Assembly: GCA_016181565.1 (NCBI GenBank)
Contig: JACOZA010000007.1
Span: 1 to 7,546, forward strand
Length of the DNA: 7,546 bases
Direction of reading: 5' to 3'
Source: Candidatus Sungiibacteriota bacterium
GTDB lineage: Bacteria; Patescibacteriota; Minisyncoccia; Sungbacterales; JACQCQ01
Shown: piece by piece, positions 1-4,715 of the stretch
How the letters are laid out: every line of letters begins with the position of its first letter
Numbering within the stretch: position 1 is the first letter of the stretch
The notes under the pieces: generated by a model
What the model was told of the DNA's origin: nothing
Seen by the model: the letters and a program-made list of their open reading frames with translations, nothing else
Database searches by the model: none
Program-made: the position numbers and the translations under genes

Positions 1-597
1 CTTGTTCTTGGTGTCGGCGTCGCGTATGTGGGCTCAAGAACTCGCTCCGCGCCTCAAGCGGGGCAGGAGGTTCAGCCGGTTGGGCCGAGGGATCACACAA
101 AAGGCAATCCGGGCGCAGGATTGGCGCTTATCGAATATAGCGATTTCCAGTGCCCGGCATGTAGCTCATACTATCCGATTCTAAAGGCTCTCGCGGAGCG
201 GCATGCGGGGGATATGCTTTTTGCCTATCGGCACTTTCCTTTGCGCCAGATTCATCGCAATGCCGACCTGGCCGCCCGCGCCTCCGAAGCTGCGGCTCTC
301 CAAGGTAAATTCTGGGAGATGCATGACATGATTTTCGAGCATCAATCGGCGTGGTCGGATGAGCCGAATGCCCGGGATATCTTGGCGGGTTACGCCGAGG
401 CGTTGAAACTTGACGTGGGGAAATTTCGCAATGATCTCGATGCTCCCGAGATTGCAGAACGAATTGACAGCGATGCCGCCAGCGGTCTCAAAGCGGGGGT
501 TGACGGAACGCCGTCTTTTTTCTTGAACGGCAAGCGCATCCAGAATCCGCGGAGTCTGGCGGATTTTGACGCCCTCATTCGCGCGCCACAAAAGTGA
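1..597 (+). CDS. DsbA-like thiol:disulfide oxidoreductase, membrane-anchored (5' partial)
   Basis: The frame is open to the left edge of the window, so the start is missing; 198 residues are visible. The first 11 residues (LVLGVGVAYVG) look like the end of an N-terminal membrane anchor, followed by a Pro/Gln-rich linker to about residue 38. The rest is a thioredoxin fold of the DsbA/Thioredoxin_4 type: strand LALIEYSDF, then the active-site motif C51-P-A-C54, a helical insertion (about 85-165), and the cis-proline loop GVDGTPSFFLNG with P171. Family role: it introduces disulfides into exported proteins on the outer face of the membrane. Its stop overlaps the GTG start of the VKOR gene (GTGA), so the two are translationally coupled, and VKOR is the expected re-oxidant of this CxxC pair. 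An internal GTG at 28 would remove the anchor and is not preferred. Confidence 0.93.
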   Translation, partial: LVLGVGVAYVGSRTRSAPQAGQEVQPVGPRDHTKGNPGAGLALIEYSDFQCPACSSYYPILKALAERHAGDMLFAYRHFPLRQIHRNADLAARASEAAALQGKFWEMHDMIFEHQSAWSDEPNARDILAGYAEALKLDVGKFRNDLDAPEIAERIDSDAASGLKAGVDGTPSFFLNGKRIQNPRSLADFDALIRAPQK

Positions 598-1043
598 CGA
601 ACAAAAAATTACTCTCCATTCTCTTTTTAGTCTTCGCGAGTCTCGGCTTTTTGGACGCGGCCTATTTGGCGGCTAAGTACTACAACGGCACGCCGGTAGA
701 GTGCTCACTTCTCAACGGTTGCGAGGCGGTGACAACAAGCCCGTATGCGGCAATCGGGGGTGTCTCGATCGCCCTTCTCGGAGCGATCTATTATTTTGTG
801 CTGCTCCTTTTGGGTTTTATGTATCTCGATTCTCCAAAAAGAAGTACCCTTTTGACTCTTGTCGCAATCACTGCGGCAGGATTTTTAGCATCACTCCGGT
901 TTGTATATCTCCAGGTTTTCGTGATTAAGGCGTTGTGCGGGTACTGCCTGTTATCGGCACTGTCCACCACGGTGCTTTTTTCCATCTCGATATATCTCTG
1001 GCACACAAGAGACAGAGAAGAGCAGCCGGGCGCAAAAGTTTGA
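594..1043 (+). CDS. Vitamin K epoxide reductase (VKOR) family protein
   Basis: This is a 149-residue integral membrane protein with four or five hydrophobic segments. It carries the hallmark VKOR cysteines: a loop pair C37 and C43 (ECSLLNGCE) after the first helix, a conserved serine in GGVSIALLG (S58), and the quinone-proximal pair C115-G-Y-C118 near the last helix. Family role: it passes electrons from a reduced DsbA-like partner through the loop cysteines to the CxxC pair and then to a membrane quinone, replacing DsbB. The GTG start at 594 overlaps the DsbA stop by four bases, so no separate ribosome site is needed. The length matches the catalytic domain alone, with no fused thioredoxin domain, which fits the separate DsbA gene upstream. 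The charged tail (about 137-149) is probably cytoplasmic. Confidence 0.93.
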   Translation: MTNKKLLSILFLVFASLGFLDAAYLAAKYYNGTPVECSLLNGCEAVTTSPYAAIGGVSIALLGAIYYFVLLLLGFMYLDSPKRSTLLTLVAITAAGFLASLRFVYLQVFVIKALCGYCLLSALSTTVLFSISIYLWHTRDREEQPGAKV

Positions 1044-1098
1044 AATATTTCTCTAGCGGTCGAGGAGAAATGCATTACAATTACCTCTAATAAGATAT

Positions 1099-1485
1099 AT
1101 GAATAACTCAAGAACGATAGAGTGGGTCTTGCGCGTCGCCGTTGCCGGCGAATTTGTCGGGCACGGCGTGATTGCGCTTCTTAACCTTAATCCGAAGTGG
1201 GCTGGCTGGGTCCAATATTTTTTGCCGGTCAGCCATGAGGCGGCGGTCGCCACTCTCTTCTGGGTAGGTGTTATGGATCTCCTCGTCGCGCTTTTGGTCC
1301 TGGTGAAGCCGATTCGTATTGCGCTTCTTTGGGCGGCTATTTGGGGCTTCTGGACGGCTCTCTTAAGGCCAATTGTGGGCGAGACGATATGGGACTTTAT
1401 CGAGCGCTGGGCGAACTGGGGGGCTCCCTTGGCACTGCTGTTTCTCCGCGGCTGGCCGTTAGCGCCGCGTGAGTGGCTAAAGTAG
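1099..1485 (+). CDS. DoxX-like four-helix membrane protein
   Basis: This is a 128-residue, very hydrophobic protein with about four membrane segments (roughly 8-28, 48-69, 71-90, 104-117). The first helix has the pattern RVAVAGEFVGHG, with polar E18 and H22 inside the membrane span, as seen in DoxX-like proteins. It is followed by GVMDLLVALLVLVKP and a Trp-rich stretch ending in ERWANWGAP. The family is named after the small subunit of archaeal thiosulfate:quinone oxidoreductase, but most members have no proven reaction. It lies 55 bases after VKOR and 60 bases before a second DoxX-type gene, which suggests a shared envelope redox role (inference). ATG 1099 has no clear Shine-Dalgarno; a -10-like TACAAT lies at 1076-1081 without a convincing -35. 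Confidence 0.75.
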   Translation: MNNSRTIEWVLRVAVAGEFVGHGVIALLNLNPKWAGWVQYFLPVSHEAAVATLFWVGVMDLLVALLVLVKPIRIALLWAAIWGFWTALLRPIVGETIWDFIERWANWGAPLALLFLRGWPLAPREWLK

Positions 1486-1533
1486 GATCCCGATTTTTCG
1501 CGTTAGACAATAAAAATAAATGACAAAGTAATA

Positions 1534-1539
1534 TATACT
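1534..1539 (+). promoter_or_regulatory. Candidate -10 box for a leaderless DoxX mRNA
   Basis: TATACT ends six bases before ATG 1546, the spacing expected if transcription begins at or next to the A of the start codon. No good -35 is visible 16-18 bases upstream (the stretch is A-rich), so this rests on the -10 alone. Confidence 0.35.
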
Positions 1540-1545
1540 AGAGGT

Positions 1546-2022
1546 ATGCCTATCTTTTCTTCACTGACGCTATTCCTTCTTCGCGTTTCGCTGGGATGGA
1601 TGATGTTCTATGCCGGCATTACTAAAATACTGGATCCGCAGTGGTCGGCGGCCGGTTACTTAAGGGGCGCAAAAACATTCCCCGCTTTATTCAACTGGTT
1701 TCTCCAGCCGGGAATTCTTCCGATCGTGAATCTGGTGAACGAGTGGGGATTAACGCTCCTGGGCGTTTCGCTAATCTTGGGAATTTTTGTCAGGTTGTCT
1801 TCGATATTGGGAGCGGGGCTGATGCTGCTCTATTATTTTCCGATACTGCAGTATCCTTACCCCAACCCCCATGCCTACATCGTGGATGAACATATCGTCT
1901 ACGCTCTGACACTCGCTTTCTTGGCTGCGATTCGCGCGGGCCGCGTCTGGGGTCTCGAAAACTGGTGTGCCCGCTTGCCGATTTGTTCGCGGTTTCCAAG
2001 TTACCGGCGTCTTCTGGGCTGA
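1546..2022 (+). CDS. DoxX/DoxD family membrane protein
   Basis: This 158-residue protein is a typical DoxX-superfamily member. It has an N-terminal helix RVSLGWMMFYAGITKILDP, an extracytoplasmic loop with GYLRGAKTFPALFNWF, a second helix from about 67 to 82, a third from 86 to 101, and a conserved acidic/His entry D114-E115-H116 into the last helix, ending AAIRAGRVWGLE. The YLRGAKTFP loop resembles the DoxD-type thiosulfate:quinone oxidoreductase subunit more than short DoxX proteins. The reaction is unproven; a quinone-linked sulfur or thiol redox role is inferred from the family and the DsbA/VKOR neighbours. ATG 1546 directly follows GAGGT, which is too close to act as a normal Shine-Dalgarno. 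A TATACT box ends six bases before the ATG, so the message may be leaderless. Confidence 0.85.
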   Translation: MPIFSSLTLFLLRVSLGWMMFYAGITKILDPQWSAAGYLRGAKTFPALFNWFLQPGILPIVNLVNEWGLTLLGVSLILGIFVRLSSILGAGLMLLYYFPILQYPYPNPHAYIVDEHIVYALTLAFLAAIRAGRVWGLENWCARLPICSRFPSYRRLLG

Positions 2023-2043
2023 ATCAGCGGGGCGCGACTCTGT

Positions 2044-2487
2044 ATGGAGTTCAATATCCCTTCGGAACAACCTGCGTCCGGCTCAATGGTGGCACACTAT
2101 TACGGCGATGCTGTGCGTCGGTTTTTCATGCTGGGAGGAGCGTTGATGATCGTGACACTCCCGTTCTTCATTGATCTCTTGCCTGTGACAGTCTATGTTT
2201 CGCTCTTTGCCATTCTTTTCGTCGGCTTTTTTGCGGGGATTGCGAATCCGCGCCAGTTGTGGGTTGCGATACTGAACGTATTAATTTCGGTTGCGGCATC
2301 GGCGGTCTTCGAATATTACGCCGTCGCGACCTATCTGGGTCCGGTTACCAGTCAGACGCGGTGGTTCATGTGGGTCAATCAGGCGCTGGCGCTCAATTTT
2401 TTTCTGGCGGTGTACTTTTCCACCAAAACTTTGCGGGGAATGTATCTGCAGCGGCCCGGCAAACTCATGCGCGGCGGGGGAAACTGA
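2044..2487 (+). CDS. Hypothetical four-helix membrane protein
   Basis: I do not recognise a family for this 147-residue protein. It has a soluble, slightly acidic N-terminus (about 1-25), four hydrophobic segments (about 27-45, 48-66, 73-96, 113-127) and a basic tail (STKTLRGMYLQRPGKLMRGGGN). By the positive-inside rule, both ends are likely cytoplasmic. The loop NPRQLW between helices 2 and 3 and the segment QTRWFMWVNQALALNFF are its most distinctive stretches. There are no cysteines, so it is not itself a thiol enzyme. It starts 21 bases after the DoxX stop and is probably co-transcribed with it, making it an accessory or partner of that membrane protein (inference). No clear ribosome-binding site is seen. 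Confidence 0.75.
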   Translation: MEFNIPSEQPASGSMVAHYYGDAVRRFFMLGGALMIVTLPFFIDLLPVTVYVSLFAILFVGFFAGIANPRQLWVAILNVLISVAASAVFEYYAVATYLGPVTSQTRWFMWVNQALALNFFLAVYFSTKTLRGMYLQRPGKLMRGGGN

Positions 2488-2604
2488 CCCCGGGGAAATT
2501 TACGGGCGCTGGGTTCTTAAAGAGTCCGCGCCCCAAAAGCCCATCAACGTTTGGTTTCTTCTTCGCCGTGAGTCACGATGGGGCCAGCGGCCGGGGAGAA
2601 ACCT

Positions 2605-2633
2605 TTGACGCAAGGCCTCTGTTGTAGTACATA
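2605..2633 (+). promoter_or_regulatory. Candidate sigma70-type promoter for the ECF sigma gene
   Basis: TTGACG (2605-2610), a 17-base spacer and TACATA (2628-2633) lie in the 176-base gap ahead of the sigma gene. The -35 is good and the -10 is weak. The predicted start near 2640 leaves a leader of about 24 nt without a Shine-Dalgarno. The gap 2488-2663 holds no other gene that I can support and no clear terminator. Confidence 0.35.
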
Positions 2634-2663
2634 GAGAGCGTAAACCCCCCGCACATTTCGCAC

Positions 2664-3341
2664 ATGTCTTTGGATCAAAGATACGTTTCTCAAAGCAAAA
2701 TGGACCTCGATGAGACCGGCTCGCCGACGGGCGATAATGGACTCAAGGACGAGGTTCTTTTGGCTTCTTCGCAAGAAAATCCGGCATTGTTTGCGATTAT
2801 GGTTGGGCGTTACCAGGAGGCGTTCCTCCGGGCGGCCATGCGCGTAGTCCATCGGCGGGAGGACGCGGAAGATATCGTCCAAGAAGCGTTCGTCAAGATC
2901 TACAAGAACGCCCACCGTTTCGTGAAGCAGGAAGACATAGAGTTTAAAAGCTGGGCCTACAAGATTGTCTTAAACACCTCTTTTACGCACTACCAGCGGC
3001 TGAAAAAACGCGGCTTAAACCAGGAAGCAAACGGAGACACGATGATTGCCACAGTCATTTCTGACGGGGATGACGTCGAGAGCACGGTTCAGATGAAGGT
3101 ACTTGTCGAGCGAACGCTCGAGGTGTTGCCGGAAAATCTCGCGCGGCTCTTGCGCAAGCATTATTTGGAGGATAAGGCCTATGAGACGATTGCCGAGGAA
3201 GAAGAGACAACCATCGCCGCCATTAAAATGAAGCTGTATCGGGCCAGGAAAGCTTTTAGGAAACTATTCGAGGATAAGGAAGGTTCTAATAGGGAGAAAG
3301 CAGAAAAAATGACATTTGTAACAAATAGAGAAACTCTATGA
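2664..3341 (+). CDS. RNA polymerase sigma factor, sigma70/ECF family
   Basis: This 225-residue protein has the two-domain layout of group 4 (ECF) sigma factors. Residues about 40-115 are region 2: an ALFAIMVGRYQEAFLRAAM core-binding helix, then REDAEDIVQEAFVKIYKN (2.1-2.2) and FKSWAYKIVLNTSFTHYQRLKKRG (2.3-2.4, -10 recognition). A linker rich in Asp/Glu follows (about 118-142). Residues about 145-203 are region 4: LEVLPENLARLLRKHYLED, then an HTH AYETIAEEEETTIAAIKMKLYRARKAFRKLF that would read the -35. Regions 1 and 3 are absent. The N-terminal 30 residues and the C-terminal 20 are charged extensions. The stop overlaps the ATG of a small membrane protein (ATGA), the usual arrangement of an ECF sigma with its membrane anti-sigma partner. 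A second ATG at 2700 is possible. Confidence 0.93.
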   Translation: MSLDQRYVSQSKMDLDETGSPTGDNGLKDEVLLASSQENPALFAIMVGRYQEAFLRAAMRVVHRREDAEDIVQEAFVKIYKNAHRFVKQEDIEFKSWAYKIVLNTSFTHYQRLKKRGLNQEANGDTMIATVISDGDDVESTVQMKVLVERTLEVLPENLARLLRKHYLEDKAYETIAEEEETTIAAIKMKLYRARKAFRKLFEDKEGSNREKAEKMTFVTNRETL

Positions 3342-3721
3342 CGCACACGAGAGAGACGAAGAATCAGTCTTTAACAGACCGCATCATGCGCCAAGTTTAT
3401 TTTTATTGGTTCATGAAGCGCATGGCTCCAGCGATCGTCCTGCAGCTGGGGGCGTTTGCACTGCTCTTAACCGGTATCCATGAGTATGTGTCGATTCGGT
3501 TTGTGGCGGCCAACGCGACGGCGGCCGTTTCCGGCGGCATGGGCGCGATGGTTTCTTACGTCCTTAGCGCGGTCGCCAAAACCGGATTCATCCCGCAGCT
3601 TTTATTCGGCGCGTCGGTTCTCTTGGGGATTCTCGTGCTCCGAGACTTGCGCCGCGCGCTGCGCTATCTCTTGCGTCGCGAAGTGAAGAACTTTGCGGCG
3701 CTGGAGCGATTTTCTAGCTAG
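3338..3721 (+). CDS. Small membrane protein, candidate anti-sigma or sigma-associated factor
   Basis: This 127-residue protein is coupled to the sigma gene by an ATGA overlap. It has a cytoplasmic-looking basic N-terminus of about 28 residues, a membrane helix at about 29-47 (APAIVLQLGAFALLLTGI), an extracytoplasmic stretch of about 40 residues rich in Ala/Gly/Ser, a second helix at about 86-101 and a basic C-terminus RDLRRALRYLLRREVKN. I see no zinc-binding HxxxCxxC of the ZAS anti-sigma domain and no recognisable anti-sigma fold, so the anti-sigma role is inferred only from gene order. The N-terminal segment (SLTDRIMRQVYFYWFMKR) would be the part able to contact the sigma factor. A perfect terminator follows within 60 bases, so the operon ends here. 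Confidence 0.75.
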   Translation: MTHTRETKNQSLTDRIMRQVYFYWFMKRMAPAIVLQLGAFALLLTGIHEYVSIRFVAANATAAVSGGMGAMVSYVLSAVAKTGFIPQLLFGASVLLGILVLRDLRRALRYLLRREVKNFAALERFSS

Positions 3722-3773
3722 TTCATCGCTCTTTACGAGCGGACTAGAACCAAAGGTCGGTTTTCGTAACACA

Positions 3774-3803
3774 TCAAAAACTCCCCATATGGGGAGTTTT
3801 TGA
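3774..3803. terminator. Perfect palindromic bidirectional terminator
   Basis: A perfect 30-base palindrome: ACTCCCCAT and ATGGGGAGT form the centre, flanked by five A on the left and five T on the right. As RNA it gives a G/C-rich stem with a U-run on either strand, so it can act in both directions. It closes the sigma operon. Its right-hand T-run is also part of the -35 box of the next promoter. Confidence 0.85.
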
Positions 3804-3828
3804 TTTTCACCCCGCTATCGGTTATTCT
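3800..3828 (+). promoter_or_regulatory. Promoter of the PPC gene, probably leaderless
   Basis: TTGATT (3800-3805), a spacer of exactly 17 bases and TATTCT (3823-3828) make a good sigma70-type promoter. The ATG at 3836 begins seven bases after the -10, so the transcript should start at or within a base or two of the start codon. The -35 begins inside the terminator palindrome. Confidence 0.6.
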
Positions 3829-3835
3829 TCTACGC

Positions 3836-4264
3836 ATGCGCGTGATTCATCAGGCAAACAATACGCATGTTCTGGCGTGGAACCGCGGCGAAGAAGTGCT
3901 CTCGGGCCTCCGCGAGTATTTGGTGAGTGAAAATATCCGGGCGGGGCATTTGGCGGGGCTCGGCGCGGCCGAGTCGCTCGAGATCGCGTTTTATAATCTG
4001 GAGACCAAGGAGTACGAGAAGAGAGCGACGAACTACGATGTTGAAATCCTCTCACTCGTGGGGAATGTCGCCATGCTCGAGGGGCAGCCGATTATCCACC
4101 TGCACGGTGTTTTTGCGAAGCGCGATTTTTCCGCCTTCGGCGGGCACATTTTTCGCATCGTGGTTGCGGGAGCATGCGAAATTCATCTCACCGTCCTGGA
4201 TGGTTTAATGCAGCGCGAATACGACGAGGCAACAGGACTCAATCTGCTCTGCGGAGTTAATTGA
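3836..4264 (+). CDS. PPC/DUF296 domain protein (possible DNA-binding protein)
   Basis: This 142-residue protein is made of a single PPC domain (plants and prokaryotes conserved; DUF296), about the usual length for the bacterial stand-alone form. Visible marks are the start HVLAWNRGEEVLSGLREYL, then AGHLAGLGAAESLEIAFYN, the central strand VEILSLVGNVAMLEGQPIIHLHGVFA and GGHIFRIVVAGACEIHL. H88, H90 and H104 match the histidines that bind a metal in this family. In plants the domain accompanies AT-hook DNA binders. Bacterial single-domain members form trimers and have no settled function, so 'DNA-binding' is only the family's customary label. ATG 3836 is chosen over an in-frame TTG at 3800 because the latter lies inside the promoter and terminator and adds a non-family extension. 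The gene stands alone between a terminator and the tRNA promoter. Confidence 0.88.
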   Translation: MRVIHQANNTHVLAWNRGEEVLSGLREYLVSENIRAGHLAGLGAAESLEIAFYNLETKEYEKRATNYDVEILSLVGNVAMLEGQPIIHLHGVFAKRDFSAFGGHIFRIVVAGACEIHLTVLDGLMQREYDEATGLNLLCGVN

Positions 4265-4289
4265 AAAATCCGTCTGATAGTGCTAAGTT
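4261..4289 (+). promoter_or_regulatory. Candidate promoter for the tRNA region
   Basis: TTGAAA (4261-4266) overlaps the stop codon of the PPC gene. It is followed by a 17-base spacer ending in TGC (extended -10) and TAAGTT (4284-4289). The predicted start near 4296 is about 35 bases ahead of the outer tRNA acceptor strand. The -35 is strong; the -10 is weak but extended. Confidence 0.45.
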
Positions 4290-4366
4290 TGACGTTGTTT
4301 TATTCGTGGAGCGGCCATCCGTCGGAAAGGGGAGGGTTGGCAGAGCGGACTAATGCGCCGCACTCG

Positions 4367-4491
4367 CCCCGCACTAAAAACTTGGAAGCGTGCCAGAGTG
4401 GTTGAATGGGGCGGTCTCGAAAACCGTTATACCGGAAACGGTATCGGAGGTTCGAATCCTCCCGCTTCCGCGGTCAAATTTTAGTGCGGGG
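4367..4491 (+). repeat. 13-bp inverted repeat bracketing tRNA-Ser(CGA)
   Basis: CCCCGCACTAAAA (4367-4379) is perfectly complementary to TTTTAGTGCGGGG (4479-4491). It starts at the first base of the insertion in the outer tRNA and encloses the inner tRNA. In RNA it would stack between the outer anticodon stem and the inner acceptor stem. The 5' arm also repeats CCGCACT from the outer tRNA (4358-4364 and 4369-4375), so the 3' arm AGTGCGG can pair with either copy. Confidence 0.8.
4384..4470 (+). tRNA. trnS: tRNA-Ser(CGA)
   Basis: This is a complete 87-nt class II tRNA. Acceptor stem GGAAGCG/CGCTTCC (4384-4390, 4463-4469) carries discriminator G4470. The D-stem is CCA/TGG (4393-4395, 4407-4409). 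The anticodon stem GCGGT/ACCGT holds loop CTCGAAA with anticodon CGA at 4418-4420, reading UCG. The long variable arm is ATACCG-GAAA-CGGTAT (4429-4444), and the T-arm GGAGG/CCTCC encloses TTCGAAT (4446-4462). The G73 and long variable arm are serine identity elements. CCA is not encoded, so it must be added. The gene lies wholly inside the anticodon-loop insertion of the outer tRNA-like gene and is flanked by a 13-bp inverted repeat. Confidence 0.95.
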
Positions 4492-4503
4492 TAAAAAATG
4501 CGG

Positions 4504-4603
4504 TTGGGCAAAGAAGCACTGCTTCTTTGCGGGATGCTTACCTTAAGTGATAAAAATAGAAGGCATCCCCGGGGTTTGGCGAAGAGACAAACGCAATCCC
4601 CTC
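4504..4603 (+). other. Expanded variable region of the outer tRNA, folded into hairpins
   Basis: Three helices are visible: GCAAAGAAGC/GCTTCTTTGC (4508-4517, 4521-4530, loop ACT), GGGATGC/GCATCCC (4531-4537, 4563-4569), and GTTTG/CAAAC (4574-4578, 4588-4592) with flanking GGG and CCC able to extend it across a small bulge. They fill nearly all of the space between the anticodon stem and the T-arm. No open reading frame or group I intron core motif is recognisable. Confidence 0.6.
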
Positions 4604-4627
4604 AGAGGTTCGAATCCTCTACCCTCT

Positions 4628-4691
4628 GCCCCGAACCAGAACAGAGTTCGGTTCGGGGCTGACCAGTACCGAATTTATTCTGGTACTGGTC
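4628..4691. repeat. Tandem pair of 10-bp hairpins after the tRNA region
   Basis: GCCCCGAACC (4628-4637) pairs with GGTTCGGGGC (4650-4659), and inside it GAAC/GTTC closes a 3-nt loop after one bulged A. One base later GACCAGTACC (4661-4670) pairs with GGTACTGGTC (4682-4691) around a short A/T loop. Both are perfect 10-bp stems and neither is followed by a T-run, so they are RNA processing, stability or terminator-like structures rather than canonical terminators. Confidence 0.7.
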
Positions 4692-4715
4692 GCCCTGAAT
4701 CATAAAAGTACCACA

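Larger units (their letters stand above)
4331..4628 (+). tRNA. Interrupted tRNA-Ser-like gene hosting another tRNA in its anticodon loop
   Basis: The two ends make one class II tRNA. Acceptor strands 4331-4337 and 4621-4627 pair over all seven positions (one G-U). T8 and G9 follow, then a D-stem GCA/TGC (4340-4342, 4354-4356) with a normal D-loop, anticodon stem CCGCA/TGCGG (4358-4362, 4499-4503), and T-arm AGAGG/CCTCT around TTCGAAT (4604-4620). The discriminator is G4628, as in tRNA-Ser; no CCA is encoded. The anticodon loop begins CTCG (4363-4366) and ends AAA (4496-4498). Joining these gives CTCGAAA, anticodon CGA. Between them lie 129 bases that contain the complete tRNA-Ser at 4384-4470. 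The variable region (4504-4603) is about 100 nt, five times the usual Ser length. Intact pairing over 290 bases argues for one folded RNA. Whether it is spliced, works in pieces or is a dead gene cannot be told. Confidence 0.6.

Noticed and set aside
3800..3835. TTG start extending the PPC protein upstream
   Set aside because: The stretch is promoter and terminator sequence and adds residues not belonging to the family.
4528..4532. Second TGCGG as the 3' strand of the outer anticodon stem
   Set aside because: It lies inside a perfect 10-bp hairpin and would leave T at position 38 of the loop. TGCGG at 4499-4503, preceded by AA, fits a tRNA loop better.
4365..4603. Group I intron in the outer tRNA
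   Set aside because: The anticodon-loop insert is nearly filled by the inner tRNA. I found no P7/R-S core motif, and the GCAATCC-like bases at 4593-4599 alone are not enough.
4331..4628. tmRNA, or an archaeal-type intron with a bulge-helix-bulge motif
   Set aside because: The 5' part has a normal D-stem and an anticodon stem, which tmRNA lacks, and no tag reading frame was found. The internal loop at the insertion (CTCG opposite TAAAAAA) is not the 3-base/4-bp/3-base motif, and the surrounding genes are bacterial.
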